Assembly: GCA_043778315.1 (NCBI GenBank) | Contig: JAYWGJ010000220.1 | Location: forward strand, 1 to 6,329 | Source: JBEEMU01 sp043778315 | GTDB taxonomy: Bacteria; Bacteroidota; Bacteroidia; Chitinophagales; Saprospiraceae | DNA length: 6,329 bases | Reading direction: 5' to 3' | In this document: piece after piece, positions 1 through 5,682 of the stretch | Layout of the letters: each line of letters starts with the position of its first letter | Position numbering within the stretch: the first letter of the stretch is position 1 | Translations under genes and position numbers: made by a program | The notes under the pieces: model-generated | Database searches by the model: none | Told to the model about the DNA's origin: nothing | What the model saw: only the letters and a program-made list of their open reading frames with translations

Positions 1-1725
1 AAAGTTAGTAGCAATTGCGCTTGCTACTATCTTTGCACCCGAATAAGTTGCACCACCACACAAGGCGTGATTATCGCGCACCGTCATTCTAAAATTCATC
101 TCACGCGCATAAGTAGGAAGCGTTTCGCCGAAGTTAGACAAGCCACCTGCTACCAAAGTAGAAGACTTCGGAAAAGTGCGTATCGGCGATGTACTCGGAT
201 TAAACGACCGAAATGAAGGCGCAGTCAATACAGGTTGATCCACTCTGCACGCAGGACCTAAATCCACTTGCTCCCAGCAATAAGTGAGCGCGTCATTATC
301 TAAATCCGTTCCGCTACCTATTAGCTCAAACGGCGTATTTAATGGAATCGTATATACTGTAGCATCAGTTATCGCCACAGGAGTACGATTGCCCGACTGT
401 GTTTTTACAGGACAAGTATTGCCACCTGCCGTTTGCGAAAACGTAGTCATTTCATCAAAGCTGCCCGTGTGCATGATGTCTATACTATTAGGAGCAATGT
501 CGTCGATACCGCAAATACCCGCGTATGCCATAATAGTCACGCCCGACCCAGGTTCAAAAGCCGTCGCGGCTCTTCTATTACCACTACACGAACCTTGGTC
601 ACCATTAAACGTGTGGTTGCCACCAAACTGATGCCCCATTTCATGCACCACATAATCTATATCAAACGGGTCGCCCACAGGACTATCTCTACCCGTAACG
701 CCACGCGCCTTACTGTTTCCACAAATACAGCCCAACTGAGCCACACCGCCGCCGCCAGTACTATAAACATGACCCATATCGTAGTTAGCAGGCTGTATAA
801 TAGCATCAATTTTAGTCTGATTTTCATTCAGCATCGTGCTACCGTCATTATTAGTGTAGCCATCTGTATTAGCATTGTGAAACACTAATAAATTATTATT
901 AGCAATCAAGTTAAAATGTATTGCCAACTCGCGCTCATACACCCCGTTTACTCTATTTATCGAGGTGGTCATAGCTGCCAAAACCGTAGCGGTATTATTG
1001 GTCGTACCTGCTGCGGTGTTATGAAATGCAGAGTATTCACCCGTACAAGCCAACGCCAAACGGTACGTCCGCAAAGTAGGACCAGTAGTCGGTGGTGGTA
1101 AAAGTTTTGCGCTTGCTAATACAGCACTCGACGACGTATTAACAGGTGTATTGATTGCTTTAGTTAAACTCAATCCGTTTGTCATTTCGCACACCATTGG
1201 CGCACTTTGCAAGCGGTAGTTTTTAGTATCATACACTATATAATGGTCAGTATCACGCGGCGTAATCGGGTCTATATATATAGTGTGGTCAGTAAACCAT
1301 ATCGTAGCATGAAAACCAAGCGGCGTAACATCAAAGCGTATCATTGCTTCAGGGTGTTCTATGCTCGTTCCTTTATAAGTCTTAATATTTGGATATTTTG
1401 CTGCCAATCCAGCCTCCATACACGGCGACTCGAATATAGCAAACTCCTCTATACTACCATCTGCCATCGGCAAACTAAAAACAGGCAACGCAGTAGCATC
1501 AAAAGGCTGTTGCATAAGGTCAGCTTCTAACGGCATACCTACCAATTGCGTCCGCAAATCAGCCAACGAAATGTTGAAAGACTGATATGCCGACGGCATA
1601 ATCATACGCACACCCACCAATTCAGTAGGTGTCGCTTCTAACTGCCAAATACTCGCTATGCGGTTTTGCGCTAATGACGCGCTTGCAGTAGCAAGCAGCA
1701 ATAAAAAAGTAAAGATTGATTTCAT
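1..1725 (-). CDS. Secreted reprolysin-like (M12B-type) zinc metalloprotease, C-terminus outside window
   Basis: The minus strand is open from the ATG at 1725-1723 to the left edge (575 codons, no stop). The protein begins with a signal peptide: Lys2, a hydrophobic core, then Ala-rich residues to about Ala19, with Gln20 the likely mature N-terminus. Residues about 20-215 look like a propeptide. A metzincin domain begins near residue 218. It carries the full zinc site HEMGHQFGGNH (His361, Glu362, His365, His371) and a Met-turn at IMAYAG (Met399). After residue 430 a beta-rich segment begins (TPVAITDATVYTIP, then DLDNDALTYCWEQ), typical of Bacteroidota reprolysin-like peptidases. The family cleaves proteins outside the cell. 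Many members carry a type IX secretion C-terminal domain, but that end is not visible here. All catalytic residues are intact, so I infer an active enzyme. The substrate is unknown. An exact TACATTTG box lies 41 bp upstream of the start. Confidence 0.93.
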   Translation of the reverse strand, partial: MKSIFTFLLLLATASASLAQNRIASIWQLEATPTELVGVRMIMPSAYQSFNISLADLRTQLVGMPLEADLMQQPFDATALPVFSLPMADGSIEEFAIFESPCMEAGLAAKYPNIKTYKGTSIEHPEAMIRFDVTPLGFHATIWFTDHTIYIDPITPRDTDHYIVYDTKNYRLQSAPMVCEMTNGLSLTKAINTPVNTSSSAVLASAKLLPPPTTGPTLRTYRLALACTGEYSAFHNTAAGTTNNTATVLAAMTTSINRVNGVYERELAIHFNLIANNNLLVFHNANTDGYTNNDGSTMLNENQTKIDAIIQPANYDMGHVYSTGGGGVAQLGCICGNSKARGVTGRDSPVGDPFDIDYVVHEMGHQFGGNHTFNGDQGSCSGNRRAATAFEPGSGVTIMAYAGICGIDDIAPNSIDIMHTGSFDEMTTFSQTAGGNTCPVKTQSGNRTPVAITDATVYTIPLNTPFELIGSGTDLDNDALTYCWEQVDLGPACRVDQPVLTAPSFRSFNPSTSPIRTFPKSSTLVAGGLSNFGETLPTYAREMNFRMTVRDNHALCGGATYSGAKIVASAIATNF

Positions 1726-1765
1726 GGAATAAAATTTTAATGTGAAGTAGTAACTTTATACGCTA

Positions 1766-1773
1766 CAAATGTA
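1766..1773 (-). promoter_or_regulatory. Bacteroidota-type -7 box (TACATTTG) for the metalloprotease
   Basis: Read on the minus strand, this is an exact match to the TAnnTTTG -7 consensus, placing transcription initiation about 30-35 nt before the protease ATG. There is no clear TTG -33 element at the usual distance; the upstream DNA is almost pure A/T. The box and about 20 bp upstream of it resemble the plus-strand box at 1963-1970. Confidence 0.6.
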
Positions 1774-1962
1774 AGTAATCTTTTTATTATAATAAAATAA
1801 TTATCACTTTTTTTTGTTTTATTTTAATAATAAATACTTTAATAGGTTTTAGCCTAATAAATATTAAACAATATAATCAAATAAACTAGACTTTTTATTA
1901 TCTAAAAAAAATATTTTAAAAATATATTCCAAAAAATTAGGTTATAATAAAATAATAATACT
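1774..1962. other. AT-rich divergent intergenic core with no gene
   Basis: This stretch between two divergent promoter boxes is extremely A/T-rich, with many short A and T runs and stops in all frames. I see no ORF, RNA gene or convincing operator. A weak dyad (TAGG, six bases, CCTA) lies near 1843-1856. The composition suggests flexible or curved DNA suited to a regulatory region, but nothing specific can be assigned. Confidence 0.6.
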
Positions 1963-1970
1963 TACATTTG
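1963..1970 (+). promoter_or_regulatory. Bacteroidota-type -7 box (TACATTTG) for the 242-aa gene
   Basis: An exact TAnnTTTG match on the plus strand. It predicts a start site near 1976, so the entire heptamer tract at 1990-2164 would be transcribed as a leader of about 200 nt for the gene at 2178. There is no strong TTG at -33. The sequence from about 1941 to 1971 is nearly the same as the minus-strand promoter read in its own direction (1793 down to 1763). Confidence 0.6.
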
Positions 1971-1989
1971 TCCATACTTTAGAAATACC

Positions 1990-2164
1990 AAAAACTGTTC
2001 ACTGTTCATTATTAACTGTTCACTAAAAACTATTAACTGTTCACTAAAAACTATTAACTGTTCACTCAAAACTATTCACTCAAAACTGTTCACTATTCAC
2101 TATTAACTATTCACTATTCACTATTAACTGTTCACTATTAAATGTTCACTAATCACTAATCATT
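1990..2164 (+). repeat. Heptamer tract 1: 25 phased 7-bp units
   Basis: The 175 bp divide into exactly 25 consecutive heptamers with no phase break. The counts are GTTCACT 7, ATTAACT 5, ATTCACT 4, AAAAACT 3, CAAAACT 2, and one each of GTTCATT, ATTAAAT, AATCACT and AATCATT. Twenty-two of the 25 end in ACT. Units are also grouped in threes: ATTAACT, GTTCACT, AAAAACT recurs at 2011, 2032 and (one change) 2053, and another 21-bp grouping begins at 2095 and 2116. The plus strand is nearly G-free, so a transcript would be largely unstructured. The tract ends 13 nt before the ATG at 2178. It is not a CRISPR, because there are no spacers or conserved long repeat. Its role is unknown. Confidence 0.93.
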
Positions 2165-2177
2165 AAAAAAAAAAGGT
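2165..2177 (+). promoter_or_regulatory. Oligo-A ribosome-binding leader before the 242-aa gene
   Basis: Ten A residues followed by GGT sit directly between the last heptamer and the ATG at 2178. Bacteroidota often initiate from A-rich unstructured leaders with little Shine-Dalgarno pairing, so this supports the chosen start. The M16 gene at 3876 has the same arrangement (tract, A-rich stretch, ATG). Confidence 0.5.
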
Positions 2178-2906
2178 ATGACAACTTATTCAGAAACAGG
2201 CAACGCCAAAAACACGGCGAACCTCCGCAAACTCATCACCGCTTGCCAAGGCTACGGTGCAAAGTACAACCCTGCACGCACGGAGCTAACCATTACAGCC
2301 TTGCTCACCCAAGCAGACACCTGCGACGCAGCATTACAAGCTGTGCGCAACGCCGTACAAGCAGAGAAAGACGCGATTAACAACCGCAACTTAGTGTTTA
2401 AAGCACTCGGCAAACTCGCTACTCGTATCATTAACGGCTTAGCAGCCTACAACTCTCCTGCCAATGTACTAGATAATGCGCGGAGCTTAGTCAGCCAGCT
2501 ATCGGGTAAAAGAGTCGGCAAAGTAAAAGCAGGTAAAGACGGCGCAGATGCTCCTACTATCTCTGTATCTAAAATGTCTTACGATATGCGCGTAGATACT
2601 TTTGATAAAATAGTAGCCTTAGTTGCCACACAAATAAATTATATCCCCAACGAGGTAGAAATGCAGCTTACCGCGCTGCAAGCACACGCACAAAGTTTAC
2701 GCAACCTCAATCAAGCTGCCTTAGATACTCAAAATATAGCGCAAAACGCCCGTATAAATAGAGATAAAATAATGTATAGCGATGCAGATTGTCTGTTTGA
2801 TATAGCATCTAACGTCAAAAACTACGTTAAATACCTTTACGGTGCAACAAGTCCTGAGTTTAAGCAAATCAGAGGCATTAATTTTATTAATCAAGCAAGC
2901 AAATAG
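2178..2906 (+). CDS. Unrecognised 242-aa helical protein with internal duplication
   Basis: I do not recognise a characterised family. There is no signal peptide or membrane segment, so it is probably cytoplasmic. It looks almost entirely alpha-helical and rich in Ala, Asn and Gln. Two halves are joined by a Gly/Lys-rich linker (about residues 108-130). They appear to be an old duplication: residues 30-70 align without gaps to 155-195 with 12 identities in 41, including Tyr-x-Pro at 30-32 and 155-157, Glu36/Glu161, Thr-Ala-Leu at 40-42 and 165-167, and Asn-Arg at 69-70 and 194-195. A looser match continues to about residues 104 and 234. The start follows an A10-GGT leader. The gene is flanked by heptamer tracts on both sides, and its TAG stop is the first three bases of the downstream repeat. 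Coding is well supported by length and composition. Function is unknown. Confidence 0.88.
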   Translation: MTTYSETGNAKNTANLRKLITACQGYGAKYNPARTELTITALLTQADTCDAALQAVRNAVQAEKDAINNRNLVFKALGKLATRIINGLAAYNSPANVLDNARSLVSQLSGKRVGKVKAGKDGADAPTISVSKMSYDMRVDTFDKIVALVATQINYIPNEVEMQLTALQAHAQSLRNLNQAALDTQNIAQNARINRDKIMYSDADCLFDIASNVKNYVKYLYGATSPEFKQIRGINFINQASK

Positions 2907-3106
2907 GAATATATTAGCGGCAAGTAGGAATATAGTAGCGGCAGATTAGAATGTAATAGCGGCAAGTAGGAAACTATTAACACTAATCATTAATCACTAA
3001 TCACTAATCACTAAATTAGCAATCGCAAGTAGGAAACTATTAACACTAATCATTAATCACTAATCACTAATCACTAAATTAGCAATCGCAAATTAGAATA
3101 TACTAA
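2904..3106 (+). repeat. Heptamer tract 2: 29 phased units with 21-bp and 63-bp higher-order repeats
   Basis: This is 203 bp, or 29 heptamers in continuous phase, starting at the TAG stop of the 242-aa gene. It opens with three degenerate 21-bp units at 2904, 2925 and 2946, each ending in a variant of TAG-CGGCAAG. A 63-bp unit (9 heptamers) follows twice: 2962-3024 and 3025-3087 are identical base for base, and a third copy begins at 3088 and then diverges. Each 63-bp unit contains runs of CACTAAT, a rotation of the AATCACT heptamer of tract 3. The perfect duplication implies a recent slippage or unequal-exchange event, so the length probably varies between strains. TAA and TAG in most units close every reading frame. 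Confidence 0.93.
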
Positions 3107-3125
3107 CGTTTTTTTATAATACAAT

Positions 3126-3180
3126 AACCTCACGCACATCTCTCTGTCTTCCTTTCTTGAGAAAGGCGGGAGAGGTTTTT
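3126..3180 (+). terminator. Imperfect intrinsic terminator after the 242-aa gene
   Basis: The inner stem is perfect: CCTTTC at 3151-3156, loop TTGA, GAAAGG at 3161-3166. An outer stem can form between AACCTC (3126-3131) and GAGGTT (3172-3177), with an asymmetric internal loop (19 nt on the left, 5 nt on the right). A run of five T residues ends at 3180. The right arm reads like a complete terminator arm, whereas the left arm looks eroded. It lies between tract 2 and tsaC and would separate their transcripts. No promoter box for tsaC is visible downstream of it, so some readthrough may be needed. Confidence 0.45.
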
Positions 3181-3212
3181 CATCATGCAACTTAATTTTA
3201 TAATAAAACAAT

Positions 3213-3776
3213 ATGTCTGTAGAACACAATAACATCATTCAAGCCTTTCAAGACGGTAAAGTAGTATTATATCCTACCGATACAATATGGGGCATCGGCT
3301 GTTTAGCTACAAATGAGCGAGCAGTAGAAAGGATTTATGAAATAAAAGAAAGAAGCAATGATAAATCATTAATTTTATTAGTGGGTGATATAAAAATGTT
3401 GCAAAAATATGTACCTAACTTATCTGTTAAAGTAATAGACATTATCAATCATTACCCACGTCCTATTACCGTAGTATATAATGATACTATTCATTTACCC
3501 GACTACCTCAAAGCAGCAGACGGTAGCATTGCTATCAGAATTACAAACGATGATTTTTGCAAACGAGTTATTAAAAGGCTAAACGAACCTATAATTTCTA
3601 CCTCTGCCAACCGTAGTGGCGAACCTACCGCTCCTATATTTTCAACTATTACGCCTTATATTAAAAATAGTGTGGACTATATAGAAACTTATCGACAAGA
3701 CTACACCACTATACACGCGCCTTCCACAGTTGCCAAGATAAATGAAGCAGGTGAAATGCTCATTCTACGACCTTAA
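3213..3776 (+). CDS. tsaC: L-threonylcarbamoyladenylate synthase (YrdC/Sua5 family, short TsaC type)
   Basis: It makes threonylcarbamoyl-AMP from threonine, bicarbonate and ATP, the first step of the universal tRNA modification t6A at A37 of ANN-decoding tRNAs. The 187 aa match the single-domain TsaC length; there is no C-terminal Sua5 domain. The YrdC hallmarks appear in order: YPTDTIWGIG (20-29), the KER-x-x-x-KSL segment (45-53) corresponding to the family's KxR motif, GSIAIRI (104-110), STSANRSGEP (129-138) and STVAKI (171-176). The usual KxRP proline is Ser48 and the Tyr of YPTDTxYG is Trp26, both conservative variants. The ATG follows an A/T-rich leader without a clear Shine-Dalgarno site. 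The downstream M16 gene is 99 bp away across heptamer tract 3, with no terminator between them. Confidence 0.92.
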   Translation: MSVEHNNIIQAFQDGKVVLYPTDTIWGIGCLATNERAVERIYEIKERSNDKSLILLVGDIKMLQKYVPNLSVKVIDIINHYPRPITVVYNDTIHLPDYLKAADGSIAIRITNDDFCKRVIKRLNEPIISTSANRSGEPTAPIFSTITPYIKNSVDYIETYRQDYTTIHAPSTVAKINEAGEMLILRP

Positions 3777-3790
3777 AGCCAATAAACCAT

Positions 3791-3867
3791 AATAACTAAT
3801 CACTGAACATAAATCACCAATCATTAGCCACTCATTATTAATCACTAATCGTTAATCACTAATTACT
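3791..3867 (+). repeat. Heptamer tract 3: 11 phased units before the M16 gene
   Basis: The 77 bp split into 11 heptamers in unbroken phase: AATAACT, AATCACT, GAACATA, AATCACC, AATCATT, AGCCACT, CATTATT, AATCACT, AATCGTT, AATCACT, AATTACT. This is the most degenerate of the three tracts, so it is probably older. The unit AATCACT is also in tract 1 (2151) and, rotated, in tract 2. It fills most of the 99-bp gap between tsaC and the M16 gene and ends 8 nt before the ATG, with only AAAAAGAA between. Confidence 0.85.
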
Positions 3868-3875
3868 AAAAAGAA

Positions 3876-5147
3876 ATGTTGCTTAATAGAAAGAAAGCAC
3901 CCCCCATTCACACCATAACAGAGCTCAATTTACCTGTATGGAATACCAAAATGATTGAAAATGGTACAGTGTTTCACACCTATCAAGCGGGCAAACAGCC
4001 AGTTGTAAAACTAAATATCGTATTTAAAGGCAGCCGTTGGGTAGAGCCGCAGCCGTTAGTTTCACGCGCTACCATCACCATGTTACGCGAAGGCACTACA
4101 CAGCGTACCGCCGCCGAGATAGCAGAATATCTCGACACTTATGCAGGAACACTCCGCCTATCCGACGGCATCGAGACCGTCACTTTAACACTCTTTTGCC
4201 TCAAAAAGCATTTGGATAAGTTGCTGCCGTTAATTATGGAGATGCTACTTACGCCGAGCTTTCCCGACCACGAATTAAAAACCTATACTGATAATATCAG
4301 ACAGGAATTAAAGATAGATTTAGATAAGAATGATTTAGTGGCTTACCGCAAAACAACTGAAATGATGTTTGGCGAGGTACACCCTTACGGCTATAATAGC
4401 AAAGACGAGATGTATGAGGCACTGACCCGCGATAGTTTGGTTGCGTTTCACGCCAATAATATAGTGGGCAGCAATTGTGAGGCAACCGCAAGCGGCGATA
4501 TAGATGCGAAAACCGCCATTTTGATAAAAAACTACTTGGCGCAGTTACCAAAAGGCACAGCAGCAGCATATCAAAAAATCAAAGCGGTATCTGCGCCTAT
4601 TGCAGATGTAACCATACCCAAAGAACGCTCCTTACAAGCCGCGCTGTGTATAGCGCGTCGCTTGTTCGCGCGACAACACCCTGATTTTCCTGCAATGCAA
4701 GTCCTCAATTGTGTTTTTGGAGGCTATTTTGGCTCACGCCTGATGAGCAATATTAGAGAGGAAAAGGGTTATACCTACGGTATTTATTCGTCTATTTCAT
4801 GTATGAGCGACGACGGATTTTTAATGATTTCGACCGAAGTAGGCAAAGAACTTGCTGACGCAACACGCACCGAAATTTGGCGAGAAATCGACGACCTCAA
4901 AGCAAACCTTATCCCCGATGACGAACTCGAAATGGTGCGTAATTATATGATGGGGCAGCTTTTGCAACAGCTCGACGGCGCGTTCGCAACTTCCGAGGTT
5001 ATCCGTGAATACACCCTCAATAACCTCGACGAAGCCCACTTTGACCGCATGATTGCCGCCATTCAGCACACAACACCCGAACAATTGCGCGCCTTAGCGC
5101 AGCGATATTTCGTAAAAGAGGCATTTTATCAAGTACAAGTCGGCTAA
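3876..5147 (+). CDS. M16-family (insulinase-like) protein lacking the HxxEH zinc site; probable non-catalytic partner subunit
   Basis: This 423-aa two-domain M16 fold is the length of a half-clamp subunit. At the place where active members have HFLEHM-x-x-GT, this protein reads RATITMLREGT (residues 64-74), so both zinc histidines and the catalytic glutamate are missing. The second domain keeps the Arg/Tyr signature, with SRLMSNIREEKGYTYG at 287-302 (Arg294, Tyr299, Tyr301). In heterodimeric M16B proteases one subunit supplies the zinc site and the other the Arg/Tyr substrate-binding element; this protein fits the second type. There is no signal peptide, although close relatives in other bacteria can be periplasmic. 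The usual adjacent catalytic partner is absent: upstream is tsaC and downstream is a convergent gene. The ATG at 3876 follows an A-rich leader. Hairpins start 5 nt after the stop. Confidence 0.88.
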   Translation: MLLNRKKAPPIHTITELNLPVWNTKMIENGTVFHTYQAGKQPVVKLNIVFKGSRWVEPQPLVSRATITMLREGTTQRTAAEIAEYLDTYAGTLRLSDGIETVTLTLFCLKKHLDKLLPLIMEMLLTPSFPDHELKTYTDNIRQELKIDLDKNDLVAYRKTTEMMFGEVHPYGYNSKDEMYEALTRDSLVAFHANNIVGSNCEATASGDIDAKTAILIKNYLAQLPKGTAAAYQKIKAVSAPIADVTIPKERSLQAALCIARRLFARQHPDFPAMQVLNCVFGGYFGSRLMSNIREEKGYTYGIYSSISCMSDDGFLMISTEVGKELADATRTEIWREIDDLKANLIPDDELEMVRNYMMGQLLQQLDGAFATSEVIREYTLNNLDEAHFDRMIAAIQHTTPEQLRALAQRYFVKEAFYQVQVG

Positions 5148-5152
5148 CGGGA

Positions 5153-5172
5153 GGTCGGACTTCAGTCCGACC
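5153..5172. repeat. Extragenic palindrome, 8-bp perfect stem with TTCA loop
   Basis: GGTCGGAC at 5153-5160 pairs completely with GTCCGACC at 5165-5172 around TTCA. It starts 5 nt after the M16 stop. No T-run follows, so it is not by itself a classic terminator. It looks like a REP-type extragenic palindrome that may protect the 3' end of the message or help termination together with the next hairpin. Confidence 0.75.
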
Positions 5173-5176
5173 ACTA

Positions 5177-5232
5177 CCCCCTTTATGAATTGCGGCGGGT
5201 TTAAACCCACCGCAATTCATAAAGAGGGTTTT
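5177..5232 (+). terminator. Long palindromic hairpin plus T-run between convergent genes
   Basis: Positions 5181-5224 form a 44-bp near-perfect palindrome. The arms CTTTATGAATTGCGG and its complement are followed by one C/A mismatch and then the self-complementary core GGGTTTAAACCC (5197-5208). CCC at 5177-5179 extends the stem to GGG at 5226-5228 across a second mismatch, and TTTT follows at 5229-5232. It lies between the M16 gene and the convergent DUF2256 gene and would serve as the M16 terminator. It may also belong to a dispersed palindrome family. Confidence 0.7.
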
Positions 5233-5241
5233 AATATGCCT

Positions 5242-5406
5242 CTACTTACCTTTTTTGCACTTTTCGCTACAATATTTCACTTCGTCCCACACCCGTTCCC
5301 ATTTTTTTCGCCAATCGAACGGGCGACCGCACTGCACACACACCTTCGAGGGCAGTGTGGATTTTGTATATTTAGGCGTAACCGCCGCAGATTTATCTTT
5401 TTTCAT
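5242..5406 (-). CDS. DUF2256 family small zinc-finger protein (54 aa)
   Basis: Read on the minus strand from the ATG at 5406-5404 to the TAG at 5244-5242. The sequence contains CVQCGRPFDWRKKWERVW followed by DEVKYCSEKC, the signature of DUF2256, with four cysteines at residues 23, 26, 46 and 50 (CxxC, 19 residues, CxxxC) likely to bind one zinc. The N-terminal 20 residues are Lys/Ser-rich and not conserved in the family as I know it. The molecular role of DUF2256 is not established. The gene converges on the M16 gene across the hairpins at 5153-5228. I see no TAnnTTTG box upstream on this strand. Confidence 0.9.
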   Translation of the reverse strand: MKKDKSAAVTPKYTKSTLPSKVCVQCGRPFDWRKKWERVWDEVKYCSEKCKKGK

Positions 5407-5427
5407 ACTCAGAATGTATTTTTTTTG

Positions 5428-5456
5428 TTGATTTATAAAAATTGTTTGTATTTTTG
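5428..5456 (+). promoter_or_regulatory. Promoter for the 50-aa ORF and biotin carboxylase (TTG, 18 bp, TATTTTTG)
   Basis: TTG at 5428-5430 and TATTTTTG at 5449-5456 are separated by 18 bp, matching the Bacteroidota TTG-N17-23-TAnnTTTG promoter. The predicted start near 5463 gives a leader of about 65 nt before the ATG at 5530. The only plus-strand genes downstream in the window are the 50-aa ORF and the biotin carboxylase, so this is their likely promoter. Confidence 0.6.
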
Positions 5457-5529
5457 CTTTTGTATCAATATAATTTGAATGCGAATAAGAAAATCTATTT
5501 TAATCAATTAAACTCGTAATGTTTATTTT

Positions 5530-5682
5530 ATGATTGAAGAACAGGAAGAGCAGCAATTGCTCGACGAAATCAGAAAAATGATTAGTGAAGGTAAATCTTT
5601 TGAATTTCTGAATTCGGAAGAGGATTTATACAGCTTGGCAGACGTAAAGCAAGTAAATAAACAAGATGAAAAACAAAAATAA
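5530..5682 (+). CDS. Small acidic hypothetical protein (50 aa) overlapping the biotin carboxylase start
   Basis: ATG at 5530, TAA at 5680-5682. The protein is highly charged: Glu/Gln-rich at residues 3-9, probably one amphipathic helix to about residue 20, a short middle segment (FEFLNSEEDLYSLADV), then a Lys/Gln-rich tail. It has no signal peptide, cysteine or membrane segment. I do not recognise it. Its last 17 nt overlap the start of the biotin carboxylase in another frame, which suggests translational coupling, and both lie behind the promoter at 5428-5456. A conserved small partner or regulator of the carboxylase is possible. A translated leader with no function as a protein is the main alternative. 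Confidence 0.6.
   Translation: MIEEQEEQQLLDEIRKMISEGKSFEFLNSEEDLYSLADVKQVNKQDEKQK

Noticed and set aside
284..1530. Four plus-strand open frames (284-631, 433-888, 916-1101, 1207-1530)
   Set aside because: All lie antisense to the continuous 575-codon metalloprotease frame, which has a signal peptide and intact metzincin motifs. Their translations show no family features.
1843..1856. Short dyad as a terminator or operator
   Set aside because: It has a four-base stem in very AT-rich DNA between divergent promoters, is expected by chance, and no gene ends there.
2962..3091. Possible CRISPR-like array
   Set aside because: The repeats are directly contiguous multiples of 7 bp with no variable spacers, no dyad-containing repeat and no cas gene nearby.
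4037..5084. Out-of-frame ORFs within the M16 gene (4037-4219 plus; 4297-4569 and 4821-5084 minus)
   Set aside because: They lie wholly inside the well-supported M16 coding frame and have no recognisable domains.
5017..5220. Minus-strand 67-aa ORF beginning MNCGGFKP
   Set aside because: It starts inside the 44-bp palindrome and runs antisense into the M16 gene. The same N-terminus on the plus strand is produced by the palindrome's symmetry.
5185..5478. Plus-strand 97-aa ORF
   Set aside because: It begins in the palindrome and runs antisense to the DUF2256 gene. Its Phe/Cys-rich translation is what an A-rich coding strand gives on its complement.
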